Shown here: piece by piece, positions 1-8,643 of the stretch
Numbering within the stretch: the stretch's first letter is position 1
Layout of the letters: every line of letters begins with the position of its first letter
Assembly: GCF_029910655.1 (NCBI RefSeq)
Contig: NZ_CP123897.1
Location: 3,275,547 to 3,339,546, forward strand
Direction: 5' to 3'
DNA from: Methylomonas sp. UP202
GTDB lineage: Bacteria > Pseudomonadota > Gammaproteobacteria > Methylococcales > Methylomonadaceae
Length of the DNA stretch: 64,000 nt
The notes under the pieces: generated by a model
Database searches by the model: none
Told to the model about the DNA's origin: nothing
Seen by the model: only the letters and a program-made list of their open reading frames with translations
Made by a program: the position numbers and the translations under genes

Positions 1-515
1 TTGTTCGCCAACATTCGACCTCCCGCCCGCTGCCACTCCAGCAAATGACTGATTTGACCGCCGTCCAGCCATACGCCGTGACTCGCGCAACGATCCACTA
101 CGACGCCACTACGATAACCGTACAGTACCCGGTTCATCAACACTCGGCATACCGGACATTTTAAGTAACGGACGCGCGCGTCCGCCGAATAGCGCTCGCG
201 GTTAATGCCGTCCAACCAAGCCCGATCGACAGCCAATGTCGATCCGGCCGTCCGCGCCAACAAAGTTTCGATTTCCCCCGGATCGAAAAACAAGCCATAA
301 CAAGTCCCGCAGCGTTCGAGTTGCAAAACCTGTTCGCCTTCCAGTGCCACGGTTTGCAACGGGGTGTCGCACACCGGACAAATTCTCGAGGTCTGAGTCC
401 CAATCGGGCTGAAATCATACTTGCCCGATAGATCGATATCATTGCGCACGCCGCAATACCGGCAAATCTGACTATTCGCCGCCAACGGCGCGGAACACGC
501 GCTACATTTCGCCAT
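1..515 (-). CDS. zinc-ribbon (zf-TFIIB-like) protein, cut by left window edge
   Basis: Reading the minus strand from the ATG at 513-515 gives an uninterrupted frame to base 1. The N-terminus has paired cysteines (KCSAC, then CRYC), followed by a CPVC...CGTC pair and a second CPVC...C pair ending in a GVWLDGGQI stretch. Repeated CPxC plus a (V/L)W(L)D(x)GE-like motif is the signature of zf-TFIIB domain proteins, small zinc-binding proteins of unknown role. A GGGA ribosome-binding site precedes the start. The C-terminus lies outside the window. The family call is by motif recognition only and no function is claimed. Confidence 0.75.
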   Translation of the reverse strand, partial: MAKCSACSAPLAANSQICRYCGVRNDIDLSGKYDFSPIGTQTSRICPVCDTPLQTVALEGEQVLQLERCGTCYGLFFDPGEIETLLARTAGSTLAVDRAWLDGINRERYSADARVRYLKCPVCRVLMNRVLYGYRSGVVVDRCASHGVWLDGGQISHLLEWQRAGGRMLAN

Positions 516-669
516 TTTCGGTTCCCTATAAAGTCCGCTCCGACGTCATCGACCATGCCGCCACTTTTGAAAATAAAGTTCCACGCCCACCAAGCTTCCT
601 TTCAGTACTGGCGCGGCATCGTGCAATTGCGTAACATTTTGGCAATTATGGCAAAGAACAGGAGTTCAC

Positions 670-1215
670 GTGGCAATCAGAACCTATCAATCCAGCAAAC
701 CCAAGCTCGGCGAGCGTGTCCTGATCGACGAAACCGCCGTCGTCATCGGTAGCGTAGAATTGGGCGACGACGTTTCGGTCTGGCCAACCGCAGTCTTGCG
801 CGGCGACGTGGAGAAAATTTGCATCGGTAATGCCAGCAATGTTCAAGACGGCTCCATCTTGCACGTGTCGCACGCTGGCGACTATTCGCCGAGCGGCTAT
901 CCCCTAAGGATAGGCGAGTCCGTCACGATCGGTCATCGCGCGGTTATTCACGGTTGCACGATAGGCAATTATTGCCTGATCGGCATTGGCGCCATCGTCA
1001 TGGACGGGGCGGTGCTCGGCGACTACAGCATGCTGGGTGCCGGCGCGCTAGTGCCGCCGGGTAAAAAATTGGAAGGCGGATATCTGTACATCGGCGTACC
1101 CGCCAAGGCCGCTCGCGCGCTAACCGACGACGAGAAGATCTTTTTGGCCTACTCCGCGTCGCACTACGTCAAACTCAAAGATAGTTATCTGGACCGCAAA
1201 GCCACCCCGGAGTGA
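670..1215 (+). CDS. gamma-class carbonic anhydrase family protein (YrdA/PaaY-like)
   Basis: The 181-residue protein is built of hexapeptide repeats (left-handed beta helix, residues about 10-150) typical of gamma-carbonic anhydrases: VWPTAVLRGD near residue 42, NVQDGSILHVSH with a zinc-ligand-type His around 66-70, and IGHRAVIHGC with two more His around 90-95. Family members bind zinc or iron as trimers. Some hydrate CO2 and others have unclear substrates. The start is a GTG with a good AGGAG site just upstream. It appears to be a single-gene unit. The family call is secure, the enzymatic activity is inferred. Confidence 0.9.
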   Translation: MAIRTYQSSKPKLGERVLIDETAVVIGSVELGDDVSVWPTAVLRGDVEKICIGNASNVQDGSILHVSHAGDYSPSGYPLRIGESVTIGHRAVIHGCTIGNYCLIGIGAIVMDGAVLGDYSMLGAGALVPPGKKLEGGYLYIGVPAKAARALTDDEKIFLAYSASHYVKLKDSYLDRKATPE

Positions 1216-1656
1216 TCGCGGTTTACACTCACGGCCCAAAACATGATTCGGCTAACCACCAGCCATTGACCGGCCGGTCGCAGGCCCCCTGGTCGTCCTG
1301 AATCGGCGGCCTACTCTTCGTCCTTGGATCGCACGCCCCGAAGCGACGACGCCCATTATTAATATTGAAACGATATTTGTTTGACAAGTCCGGCCGCTTG
1401 TTATATTGTTTCGATTCGCTACCAATAACGGACGCCGATCACGCGGTTTTTAAATTGTTGGTTGCGCGCGGCTCTTGCCCTCGGCCGCGCCCGACCTTCC
1501 GGCACGGATCCACCAACCATCCGGCCTATTCCTCTTGTCCGGCGTCCGCCGGTAGCGAAACCGGAAATCGAGTTCCCGGCCGAAGTTGGCCGACAACACC
1601 GGCTTCCATTCTTACTAGACCCGACTTCGGCCATCGCCGAAAATAAGAGGTAAACC
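1216..1656. other. intergenic stretch without a supported gene
   Basis: About 440 bases between the carbonic anhydrase gene and the small membrane protein gene. Short open frames exist on both strands (for example from a TTG at 1365), but they are rich in Arg/Pro/Ser in a way typical of chance frames in GC-rich DNA and lack a ribosome-binding site. A TTGACA-like box near 1380 with a TATATT 15 bases later is too closely spaced to call a promoter with confidence. Confidence 0.4.
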
Positions 1657-1842
1657 ATGAGTGAAGTACACCAAGAGAAAGATCATTTCGTACTGTATGT
1701 TGTCGTGACGGTCGTCGTGGTCGTCGGCGCGATATTGGCGGTCAAGCTGAACGAAAACGAAAAATTCGCCCCCATCAAGGACCAAATCAACGAGGAACAC
1801 CGTTTAATGAATATCCGCGTCATCGCCAACCGGGAGGACTGA
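1657..1842 (+). CDS. small single-pass membrane protein, unknown function
   Basis: This 61-residue protein has a charged N-terminus, one hydrophobic segment (about residues 12-29, very rich in valine) and a charged, hydrophilic C-terminal tail. The ATG is preceded by AAGAGG at good spacing. It lies two bases upstream of the next gene, a secreted cysteine-containing protein, so the two are probably co-transcribed and translationally linked. I do not recognise the family. Confidence 0.65.
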   Translation: MSEVHQEKDHFVLYVVVTVVVVVGAILAVKLNENEKFAPIKDQINEEHRLMNIRVIANRED

Positions 1843-1844
1843 AC

Positions 1845-2207
1845 ATGCGCAAATTTCCGTTTGTGTTGAGTTTGCTGCTGACCATGTTGATCAACACACC
1901 GCTGCAAGCCACCGAATATATTTATCGCGACCTGATGGCCAATAGTCTGGCACCGGCGCATTGCGACGCCGAACCCAAGGCGCGCGACGCCGCGGCCAAA
2001 CCCTATAACATCGAACGCTTCAGCAAGAAGTTCTGCCAAACCCAAGGTTACGGTTGGCATGTCGAAGAAATCAAAACCGCGGGTAACACCGTTTGCGACA
2101 GTTGCGGAAACCAAGCCGATTTAAAACGCTGTCACCAGGAAGACATTGTCGTCAGTTGTAAACGTATCAAACCCGGCACGGTCGGTATGTTACCCGGCAA
2201 AGGCTAA
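1845..2207 (+). CDS. secreted cysteine-containing protein, unknown function
   Basis: The 120-residue product starts with a classical signal peptide (MRK, a hydrophobic core, and cleavage expected after LQA near residue 23). The mature part has five or more cysteines, including a CDSC pair near residue 85, suggesting disulfides or metal binding in the periplasm. It follows the small membrane protein gene with a two-base gap and is likely in the same operon. No family recognised. Confidence 0.65.
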   Translation: MRKFPFVLSLLLTMLINTPLQATEYIYRDLMANSLAPAHCDAEPKARDAAAKPYNIERFSKKFCQTQGYGWHVEEIKTAGNTVCDSCGNQADLKRCHQEDIVVSCKRIKPGTVGMLPGKG

Positions 2208-2366
2208 TATTGATCGACCTTGATGTGGCAGTTTGGCGCCCGGCGCCGCTGCCACCCCTTGGTCGGGTCACGCCGACGACACCTCATGTGTCGGGCATAA
2301 AATCTGCTTGAAAGTCTCGATAAGAAATCCGTTGCGTAAACATCAACTATCGTTTGGGTGGACGAC

Positions 2367-2783
2367 ATGACCTTACTTTCGGCGGCCGAAACGGCCCCGG
2401 TCGGATACGACGCGATCGATCACGACCATCAATCCTTCATCGCGTTGGTAAATCAGTTGGATAGCGCGGACAATAGCGAATTTCCCGCCCTGTTCCGCGA
2501 ACTCTATCACCACACCGAACAACACTTCGAGCTGGAAAACCAATTGATGCAAACCTTCGCCTTCCCGGCGGAAACCGAACACAAAGGCGAACACCAGCGC
2601 GTTTTGGCCGAATTCAAACAATTTCAGTCGCGCATCGACAAAGGCCTGATCCCGTTCGGGCGCGCCTTCGTCAAGGACAGGCTGCCGCAATGGTTCAAAT
2701 TACATGTCGCGACGATGGATAGCGCGTTGGCCGCCCATATCCATCAAGCGAACGCGCGCGCCGGAGACACCAACGCCGCATGA
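2367..2783 (+). CDS. bacteriohemerythrin-like protein
   Basis: The protein carries the hemerythrin metal-site pattern: an HDHQ helix near residue 20, HTEQHFELEN (His and Glu ligands) around 50-60, HKGEH around 75, and a C-terminal KLHVATMD His/Asp pair. Hemerythrins bind O2 on a di-iron site. In methanotrophs they are thought to supply or sense O2, though that role is inferred here. I chose the ATG at 2367, which has a GGGTGGA ribosome-binding sequence upstream, over an in-frame GTG at 2358. The stop overlaps the start of the AlkB gene by 4 bases (ATGA), so the two are likely translationally coupled. Confidence 0.87.
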   Translation: MTLLSAAETAPVGYDAIDHDHQSFIALVNQLDSADNSEFPALFRELYHHTEQHFELENQLMQTFAFPAETEHKGEHQRVLAEFKQFQSRIDKGLIPFGRAFVKDRLPQWFKLHVATMDSALAAHIHQANARAGDTNAA

Positions 2784-3355
2784 GCGCCGTTCCCGAACTT
2801 GAGCTGATCGAGGGATTTTACAACCAAGCCGACTGTCGGCAACTCCTCGAACGCTTGCTCGACGAACAGGATTGGCCGAATAACCGTTACCAAGTCGGTG
2901 AACGCTGGTTCGAACTGCCGAGACAGCAAACTTGGCATGCCGACCCCGGCATTCGTTACAGTTACAGCAACAATCTGCTGGTCGCCCGGCCCTGGACCCC
3001 GTTATTGTCCGAACTAAGAGCCGCTATCGAGTGCCGTTTGAACGCGAAATTCAACGCGGTACTGGTGAATCTCTACCGCGACGGCAACGACTACGTCGGC
3101 TGGCATTCGGACAACGAACGCGAAATGGGAGACGAACCGTTGATCGCTTCGCTGAGTTTGGGCGCCACCCGTACCTTCGCCTACCGCCACAAGCGAAGCG
3201 GAGAACAAGGCAGCACTCGACTAAACGCCGGCACGCTACTGACGATGCGACCATCGTTTCAACACGATTGGCGGCACAGCGTCCCGCCGGCACCGGAAGT
3301 CGCCGATCCCAGGATTAATTTAACATTTCGCTACGTCCTGCCGCCGCCGAACTAA
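2780..3355 (+). CDS. alkB: AlkB-family 2-oxoglutarate/Fe(II) dioxygenase (alkylated nucleic acid repair)
   Basis: The 191-residue protein has the AlkB iron-binding HxD in WHSDNE (about residue 112), the distal His in HDWRHSV (about 163), and the 2-oxoglutarate-binding arginine in RINLTFRY near the C-terminus. The family reverses N-alkyl lesions such as 1-methyladenine and 3-methylcytosine by oxidative demethylation. Size and motif order look closer to the ALKBH2/3-like short bacterial type than to E. coli AlkB (inference). It overlaps the hemerythrin gene by 4 bases. Confidence 0.88.
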   Translation: MSAVPELELIEGFYNQADCRQLLERLLDEQDWPNNRYQVGERWFELPRQQTWHADPGIRYSYSNNLLVARPWTPLLSELRAAIECRLNAKFNAVLVNLYRDGNDYVGWHSDNEREMGDEPLIASLSLGATRTFAYRHKRSGEQGSTRLNAGTLLTMRPSFQHDWRHSVPPAPEVADPRINLTFRYVLPPPN

Positions 3356-3559
3356 GTCGCTGGTACGACGGGTGCGCCGTGTCCGGCGCATAAAAGGCAA
3401 AGGCGGTCTTACCGGATTTCTTGACGGTACACCTTGCCCCATCAGCCAGCGAACTCAACTCTTCGGCGTCCTCGCCGTGATCGGGAAACGATACAATCCC
3501 AATTCTGCACAATTCGACAACAAGGCAGTTTTTGCTTGGGTCACCGATATTTACCCGAC

Positions 3560-4489
3560 CTATTTTACGAAAACGCCCACCAGCGCCAACAGCGCCAGAC
3601 CGGCGTATTGCCAGGCAACATCTTCGGAAACGACGCCGGGTTTGGCGAATGCCGCTTGCTGCAAGGCCGGCCGCAAACTGCCGGGATCGGTCAGACGTTG
3701 ATAGCTCAATCCAGCTTCCGCGGCCAAGCGTCTCAGATAATCTTCGTGGAGGCGACTCATATGTTCGTCGCCGATCACCGCTTGGCTACCGAACGGCGCA
3801 TTGCGGGCGTCATAGCCTTGAATTTTTTCCGGGTTAAGATCGGATTCGCCGAAGGTCGAGCGATGCGGGACATCTTCGGGTTTGTAAAAACCCAGGCGCT
3901 GGCCGTTGGCATCGAATTTGGGAATCGGCGCGGGGTTATCGCCGCCGACGCCGATAATCACACCTTGCACTTGACCGCGAAACCCGCCGAGATCGGGCTG
4001 GTAGCGCGCGTTGGGCGGAGGCGCCTCCTGGCCGTCGGTCAAGAACACCAAGGTTTCCTCGCGTGTTTTGAAATCTTCCAAAGTCCTGGCCAGGCCGGCG
4101 GCGATCCGGCTATCGGCGGCCCACGCCATCCGCCAATCCAATGCCGCCAACGCCGCGTCGATTTCGTTGAAGCCGGAGCAGACTTCGATGGGCTCGAACA
4201 ACAGCGCCGATCGGCGTTCTGTGAATATCCCCAAACCGACGCGCGATTGGCACGGCAACGCCAGCAGTTGCTCGCGCAGACTGTGTTTGACAAAGTCCAG
4301 CCGGCTGACGGCTCGCCCTTCCCACACATAATCTTCGGCATTCATGCTGCGGGTAATATCCACGACGAAGATCAACTGGTATAGCGGGCGCTGCCGTTGT
4401 CGAGTCGGGCCCGTCGCGGCCAGCACGGTCATCATTAGCGCCAGCACTAACAGCCACCAGCGGTAGTCTCTAAAATTCGGTCCGGGCAT
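3560..4489 (-). CDS. mxaL: MxaL, von Willebrand A-domain protein of methanol dehydrogenase maturation
   Basis: The 309-residue protein has an N-terminal membrane segment (about 10-28), then a VWA domain beginning with VVDITRSMNAED (DxTxS variant of the MIDAS metal site) and a later FLTDG, and ends with a second hydrophobic segment. It is the last gene of the mxa cluster. MxaACKLD proteins are needed for inserting calcium into, or otherwise assembling, active methanol dehydrogenase in the periplasm. The symbol rests on position after mxaK and on the VWA architecture. No mxaD follows it here: the next gene downstream is alkB, in convergent orientation. Confidence 0.87.
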   Translation of the reverse strand: MPGPNFRDYRWWLLVLALMMTVLAATGPTRQRQRPLYQLIFVVDITRSMNAEDYVWEGRAVSRLDFVKHSLREQLLALPCQSRVGLGIFTERRSALLFEPIEVCSGFNEIDAALAALDWRMAWAADSRIAAGLARTLEDFKTREETLVFLTDGQEAPPPNARYQPDLGGFRGQVQGVIIGVGGDNPAPIPKFDANGQRLGFYKPEDVPHRSTFGESDLNPEKIQGYDARNAPFGSQAVIGDEHMSRLHEDYLRRLAAEAGLSYQRLTDPGSLRPALQQAAFAKPGVVSEDVAWQYAGLALLALVGVFVK

Positions 4490-4554
4490 GGCGATTCAAT
4501 GATGCATAATGAGACGGCCGGCGCAGAGACCCCGGCGTGCGCGTTTTACATCGC

Positions 4555-5115
4555 TCATGGCAGGCCGCGTGGAAATCCGGGCAGCGTGGTCCACAGCTGG
4601 GTCTTTTCCCGACCGTCATCCGCTTCGTCACCGCTGTTGACCCTATCCATTTCCGGCAACAGCCGCATCGCCACTTCCAGATTGTACTTGGCATCCCAGT
4701 AGCCCGGCTCGGCGATCAGCGCGTCGCGATAGGCTTGCTTAGCCAAGCCGACCAACGGCGTCGCATCGTTGATATTGCCGGCGTGTAGCTTTTCCTGCGC
4801 CTGCGCCATATACAAATTCCCCAGATTGTAACGCGCCTGTGCCTGCAAGGCCGGCGGGGCCTGCCGCAGCAAGACGTTCAAGGTTGCCAAGGCATCGTCG
4901 TAGCGGCCGGCCTTGCGCAAATACACCGCTCTCGCCATCCGTAGAGACGGCGGCGCGTCCGCCAGATCTTCGACCTCTACGTCGCGACCGGCTAGCAATT
5001 GCTCGATCAATTGGTTTTGGCCGGCCAGCCGATAGAGACGGGCTCCTTGTACCAAACCAACCAACAGTGCGGTCAGCAAGCCCGCCCAGAGCAAACCGTG
5101 TGTGAGACCGCGCAT
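4555..5115 (-). CDS. mxaK: MxaK, membrane-anchored TPR-like protein of methanol dehydrogenase maturation
   Basis: The start at 5115 overlaps the mxaC stop in an ATGA arrangement; a longer upstream frame is mxaC shadow. The 186-residue product has an N-terminal membrane anchor (about 6-23) followed by helical TPR-like repeats (ARYNLGNLYMAQA and YWDAKYNLEVAMRLL). TPR-type anchors commonly act as partners of VWA proteins, which fits its place between the VWA genes mxaC and mxaL. The MxaK assignment is from cluster order and size. The exact biochemical role is unknown in the family. Confidence 0.85.
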   Translation of the reverse strand: MRGLTHGLLWAGLLTALLVGLVQGARLYRLAGQNQLIEQLLAGRDVEVEDLADAPPSLRMARAVYLRKAGRYDDALATLNVLLRQAPPALQAQARYNLGNLYMAQAQEKLHAGNINDATPLVGLAKQAYRDALIAEPGYWDAKYNLEVAMRLLPEMDRVNSGDEADDGREKTQLWTTLPGFPRGLP

Positions 5116-6116
5116 CAGTATTTGACCTCGCAAAGTTTGGCGCCTATCAACAAAGCCGCTAGCCCGGCGGCGACTCGGTAGCACAGCGGCGTTAAATCCT
5201 GCTTGGGAATCCGTTCGAAATAGTGCAAGGGGCGATGCTCCAAACGATTGATATCGTCTATCGCCTGACTCATCGCACCGGGATTTTCGGCTTCGTAAGC
5301 TTGATAGGGAATATTCAGGCTGGAAAAAAATAAATGTAAATAGCGTTCGGGCATGGCTTGAGCGTTATCGTCGCGCGGATCGGTCGGCATCTCGAACAAT
5401 CCCGGACTGTTTGCGGTGCGCAAAAACACCCAGTACAAGCGCACTTGACGCTGCTTGAACAACTGGCGCAATTTGGCCTCGCTGTCCGGGTCTATCACCG
5501 CCGCTCCGTCGGAGACCAACAAAACGATACGCGAACCCGATACCGGTCGGTCGTCGAAATACGATAACGCCAAGGCAAGGCCCTTGCTGACGTTGGTATA
5601 GGCCAGCGCCGGCTGGGCCGTCGCGGCGATCGCCGCTCGAACCGCCGGTTTGTTTTCGGTCAACGGCATCACGAACAACGGCGAAGTACTGTAGGCCGCG
5701 ACACCGATCAAATCGTGATCGCGATGATCGACAAACTGGGTCAGCAATCGGCGGGCCGCCGCCGCCTTCGATTCTTCGCCGCTTCCCCCGTTGAGATGCC
5801 CGACGTCGGGCGCCTTGCCGGCGAACGTGTTGTCCATGCTATTGCTGCGATCCAGCAACAACACGATGTGGGCGCCGTGACCGATGCGCTCCACCTGCTG
5901 CTCCTTGCGATACGGCCCAGCCAAACCCAACACCAGCGCCGCGATCGTCAACGCGCCGAGCAGACGGAGCAACGCGTCTACCAAATTCGAGAACGGATCG
6001 GCCGGCAGCAAGTCCAGCGCCGGATGTTCGCCGGCACGCATGCCCAAACGCCACAGCGGCAACGCGCATAGTACTAAACCGGCCAGCGGCCAGACCTGTT
6101 CCACAGCCAAATTCAT
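5115..6116 (-). CDS. mxaC: MxaC, von Willebrand A-domain protein of methanol dehydrogenase maturation
   Basis: The start at 6116 (MNLAVEQ) overlaps the mxaA stop by 4 bases. The 333-residue protein has two N-terminal membrane segments (about 8-25 and 50-70), then a VWA domain with a complete MIDAS motif (LLLDRSNSMD, DxSxS) and VLLVSDG, and a C-terminal membrane segment. This is the usual BatA/MxaC layout. In methylotrophs MxaC is required for active Ca-containing methanol dehydrogenase. It is tightly packed in mxaS-A-C-K, which suggests co-translation. Confidence 0.88.
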   Translation of the reverse strand: MNLAVEQVWPLAGLVLCALPLWRLGMRAGEHPALDLLPADPFSNLVDALLRLLGALTIAALVLGLAGPYRKEQQVERIGHGAHIVLLLDRSNSMDNTFAGKAPDVGHLNGGSGEESKAAAARRLLTQFVDHRDHDLIGVAAYSTSPLFVMPLTENKPAVRAAIAATAQPALAYTNVSKGLALALSYFDDRPVSGSRIVLLVSDGAAVIDPDSEAKLRQLFKQRQVRLYWVFLRTANSPGLFEMPTDPRDDNAQAMPERYLHLFFSSLNIPYQAYEAENPGAMSQAIDDINRLEHRPLHYFERIPKQDLTPLCYRVAAGLAALLIGAKLCEVKY

Positions 6117-7093
6117 CGGGCGCCCCGTTCGACATCTCGACACTGGCCGCAGAGTCGGCGTAAGCGCTCGATCGCGTCGTCGGTCGCGGCCGTCTGGTCG
6201 GCAAAGAAAAACCGGTTGGAATAGTCGAAGAACCAGCTCAATTCGCCTTGCAACGACCGGTAATGCGGGTGGGCTCCGAAAAAATCTTCCAGTCGGTGCC
6301 CGAATAGCGGTCCGCCGTGCAAGCGATTCAACGCGCCGTGCATGACCGTCAGCGCTTCGGCCATTTGCACCGCCCGCAGGCCGCGCAATTGCCGACTGGC
6401 GCGCTTGAATAGGCTACGCCGGGGCAGTCCCGGCAAATAGCCGTATTGCCAAGCCAGCCGTAAGCCAAGCGCCAGCGCCGCCAGACCCGCGACTAGCATA
6501 TTACGCAGAACATCGGCGCCCGAGATTGGCGCCGGCGGCTGATCGGGGCGCAGATACTCACCGGCTTCATCCTGTCGAGCAATCAACTCGCGTAGCGGCG
6601 CCACGGTAAATTGCCAGTCCGGGACTCGCTCTTCGAGGCTTTGCCCGTGCTGACTGAAACGCAACGGGAAACCCGGAATCGTCAGCGCCTTGACCTCCAG
6701 CGGCGCGTAGAACACCTGATATTCCAAATTCACCCGATATTCGTCGTCGCCCAACGGTTCGACTTCCGCTTGGCGCAGATGCAACCATCGGTTCATTGGT
6801 CCGGGCTTGGGCAGGCTATCCGCGTGCAATACCACGCCGGAGCGGATCTGCACGGTGATCCGCATCGGTATCGTATCGCCGATTTGGTAGCCGAAAGGCC
6901 GCGGCGTCTCCACCCGCCATGCGCTGACCGGCCGGATCGGCGCGGCGGAGCATGCCGCCAATAATCCGGCGATCAAGCTCAATACCCCGGCACGAATCCA
7001 GTAAACGACGGCTCGCCGACGTTCGGCAAGCGCCGACGCCGGCGAACAAGGCCGGCCTTCTTGGCGGCATAGGTTACTCGACCCGCGCATCAT
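6113..7093 (-). CDS. mxaA: MxaA, methanol dehydrogenase maturation protein
   Basis: The start at 7093 (two consecutive ATG codons; overlaps the mxaS stop) was chosen over a much longer frame that only shadows mxaS. The 326-residue product has a lipoprotein-like signal (LSLIAGLLAACS, lipobox cysteine near residue 45), a periplasmic beta-rich region, one membrane helix around residues 190-210, and a cytoplasmic helical tail. MxaA is implicated in calcium insertion into methanol dehydrogenase. Identification is by cluster order, length and the lipobox plus mid-protein helix. Confidence 0.84.
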   Translation of the reverse strand: MMRGSSNLCRQEGRPCSPASALAERRRAVVYWIRAGVLSLIAGLLAACSAAPIRPVSAWRVETPRPFGYQIGDTIPMRITVQIRSGVVLHADSLPKPGPMNRWLHLRQAEVEPLGDDEYRVNLEYQVFYAPLEVKALTIPGFPLRFSQHGQSLEERVPDWQFTVAPLRELIARQDEAGEYLRPDQPPAPISGADVLRNMLVAGLAALALGLRLAWQYGYLPGLPRRSLFKRASRQLRGLRAVQMAEALTVMHGALNRLHGGPLFGHRLEDFFGAHPHYRSLQGELSWFFDYSNRFFFADQTAATDDAIERLRRLCGQCRDVERGAR

Positions 7094-7947
7094 GCCGCCC
7101 GTGCTAGAAAGTACTGGTTGAATTGCTCGGCCCGGTACCCTTGCTCGATAAACATCGGCTCGTGACCGAAGGCCCGGAATGCGTGCTGCAGTTGCCGACG
7201 GCGTTGCTGATAGGCGGTTTCGATACGACGTTTCAATGCCGGCCGCATCCACACGCGGCGGCGACGCCCGGTTTCCAGATCTTGCCAGACCAACAAGCCC
7301 CAATCCGGCATGGTCAGATATTCCTGTTCGTCCCAGAGTAGCAAGGGCACCAATTCGTGACGGCCCAGACTCGCCAGCAACGCGGGCAAGCGAATCAGCG
7401 GCCAATGGCCGTCGCCGATCAAAAACACCAGGGAACGTCGAGCCGGCAGATAGGCTTGGGCCCGCCACAAGCCATCGCATCCGGGCTTTAACTTAAGTCG
7501 AGACAAGGCCTCAAACCAACGTTCCACGCCGCCGAGGTCTATCGATCCTGGCGGTTGAAATACCAAGGGCCTATCGGCCGCGCCGAACCCGGCGAAGCCC
7601 ACCCGATCTCCCGCGACATGGGCGGATTCGACGATCGCCCGTAAGATTTCGACGATCGTTCGGCGTTTATCGCGCCGGCCGACGAAAGCCATCGAGGCCG
7701 ACAAGTCGGCCAGCACCATGACTTCGACCCGGCTATGCTCCTGATGCGCCTTAACCCGGTACTGGCCGAACGGGTCTAGCAGACTGGCGCGCAGGTCTAT
7801 CCGTCGGGGGTCCGGCCTCGCGATCAGGGCTTCGTGCCGCTTGAACAATTGTCCGTTACCGACCATCTGCCCAGGGTGCGCTCCGGGATAGACTTGAACA
7901 GCCGGACCCGACAAGCGGTATTGGAAAGGTTCGATATTGATCGCCAT
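7090..7947 (-). CDS. mxaS: MxaS, DUF58-family protein
   Basis: The 285-residue protein has the DUF58 core: a basic region around RRIDLRASLLDPFGQYR, then VMVLADLSASMAF, a degenerate VWA/MIDAS-like DxSxS. DUF58 proteins are typically encoded directly after a MoxR AAA+ ATPase and cooperate with it and with VWA proteins. That matches its position in the mxaR-to-mxaL cluster, with one extra membrane-protein gene between mxaR and mxaS. Cytoplasmic, with no signal peptide. The function in methanol dehydrogenase assembly is inferred from the cluster. Confidence 0.87.
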   Translation of the reverse strand: MAINIEPFQYRLSGPAVQVYPGAHPGQMVGNGQLFKRHEALIARPDPRRIDLRASLLDPFGQYRVKAHQEHSRVEVMVLADLSASMAFVGRRDKRRTIVEILRAIVESAHVAGDRVGFAGFGAADRPLVFQPPGSIDLGGVERWFEALSRLKLKPGCDGLWRAQAYLPARRSLVFLIGDGHWPLIRLPALLASLGRHELVPLLLWDEQEYLTMPDWGLLVWQDLETGRRRRVWMRPALKRRIETAYQQRRRQLQHAFRAFGHEPMFIEQGYRAEQFNQYFLARAA

Positions 7948-8011
7948 GAAACTCGATGCAGCTAGCGGTGGACTTGGATCGGCATGAAGGAAGGATCGGC
8001 TCCGCCGGCAG

Positions 8012-8638
8012 CTATTGCGACACGATGACCTGAACCACCAAACCGGTGACCAGGCAGTAACCGGGCAGCGAATATTTCAGCGGCGCGTTGACCAGCAGTT
8101 CGACGACGCCGGAGTAACCGCGCTCATTACGGCTATAAATAGCCTCGCCGACCAGCCACAATAGGGAATCCAGAATTAACAGCGCCACAATCGTAAAAAA
8201 TCCGACATCGCTGAATAAGAACGACTTGCTGGCGAGCAGGGAAATTCGCTCGTTAGTATCGACAAAATTCGCGGTCAAGATGCCGATCATCAACGCCCCT
8301 TCGTCGAAGGCCACCAAAAAAAAGGTATAGGTAAAGCGGCGCATCCGCGCCGAAAACCCCGCCAATCCGGGAAAACGTAGCGCCAGATACAGCACCGGCA
8401 CACTGAGGCAGAACAGCAGAACGCCAATCACCGACAACAAAATCCAGAATTTGAAACCGACCGCGTCATTCAACGCGCTGGTGTAGTAGGCCGCGTAGGG
8501 AATATCGGAATAAGCATCCAGGGCGCTGGCGATAAACGAGCTGATGATGCCGACGCCCGACCAAGTCAAATAGGTTTCCAATAAATGGCCGAGTCCGGCG
8601 TGCGGAATCATGGCGCGTAACAAAGTTTTCCAGTTCAT
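8012..8638 (-). CDS. four- to five-helix membrane protein between mxaR and mxaS
   Basis: Starting at the ATG 8636-8638 (a longer frame is mxaR shadow), the 208-residue product has several hydrophobic segments (about 20-40, 55-80, 100-120, 145-165 and 185-207) and no obvious catalytic motif. It begins 5 bases after the mxaR stop, so co-translation with mxaR is likely. The classical methylotroph order is mxaR directly followed by mxaS. An additional membrane protein here looks lineage-specific, and its job is probably linked to the MoxR/DUF58/VWA assembly machinery (inference). I do not assign a symbol. Confidence 0.75.
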   Translation of the reverse strand: MNWKTLLRAMIPHAGLGHLLETYLTWSGVGIISSFIASALDAYSDIPYAAYYTSALNDAVGFKFWILLSVIGVLLFCLSVPVLYLALRFPGLAGFSARMRRFTYTFFLVAFDEGALMIGILTANFVDTNERISLLASKSFLFSDVGFFTIVALLILDSLLWLVGEAIYSRNERGYSGVVELLVNAPLKYSLPGYCLVTGLVVQVIVSQ

Positions 8639-8643
8639 GGGAC

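Noticed and set aside
161..556. 131-residue minus-strand frame at the left edge
   Set aside because: The overlapping zinc-ribbon frame (1-515) shows repeated CPxC motifs and a proper start; this one is out of phase with it.
1365..1658. Overlapping short frames on both strands
   Set aside because: No ribosome site, chance-like composition, and conflicting strands.
3434..4384. 316-residue plus-strand open frame
   Set aside because: Antisense to mxaL; composition is shadow-like and it has no ribosome site.
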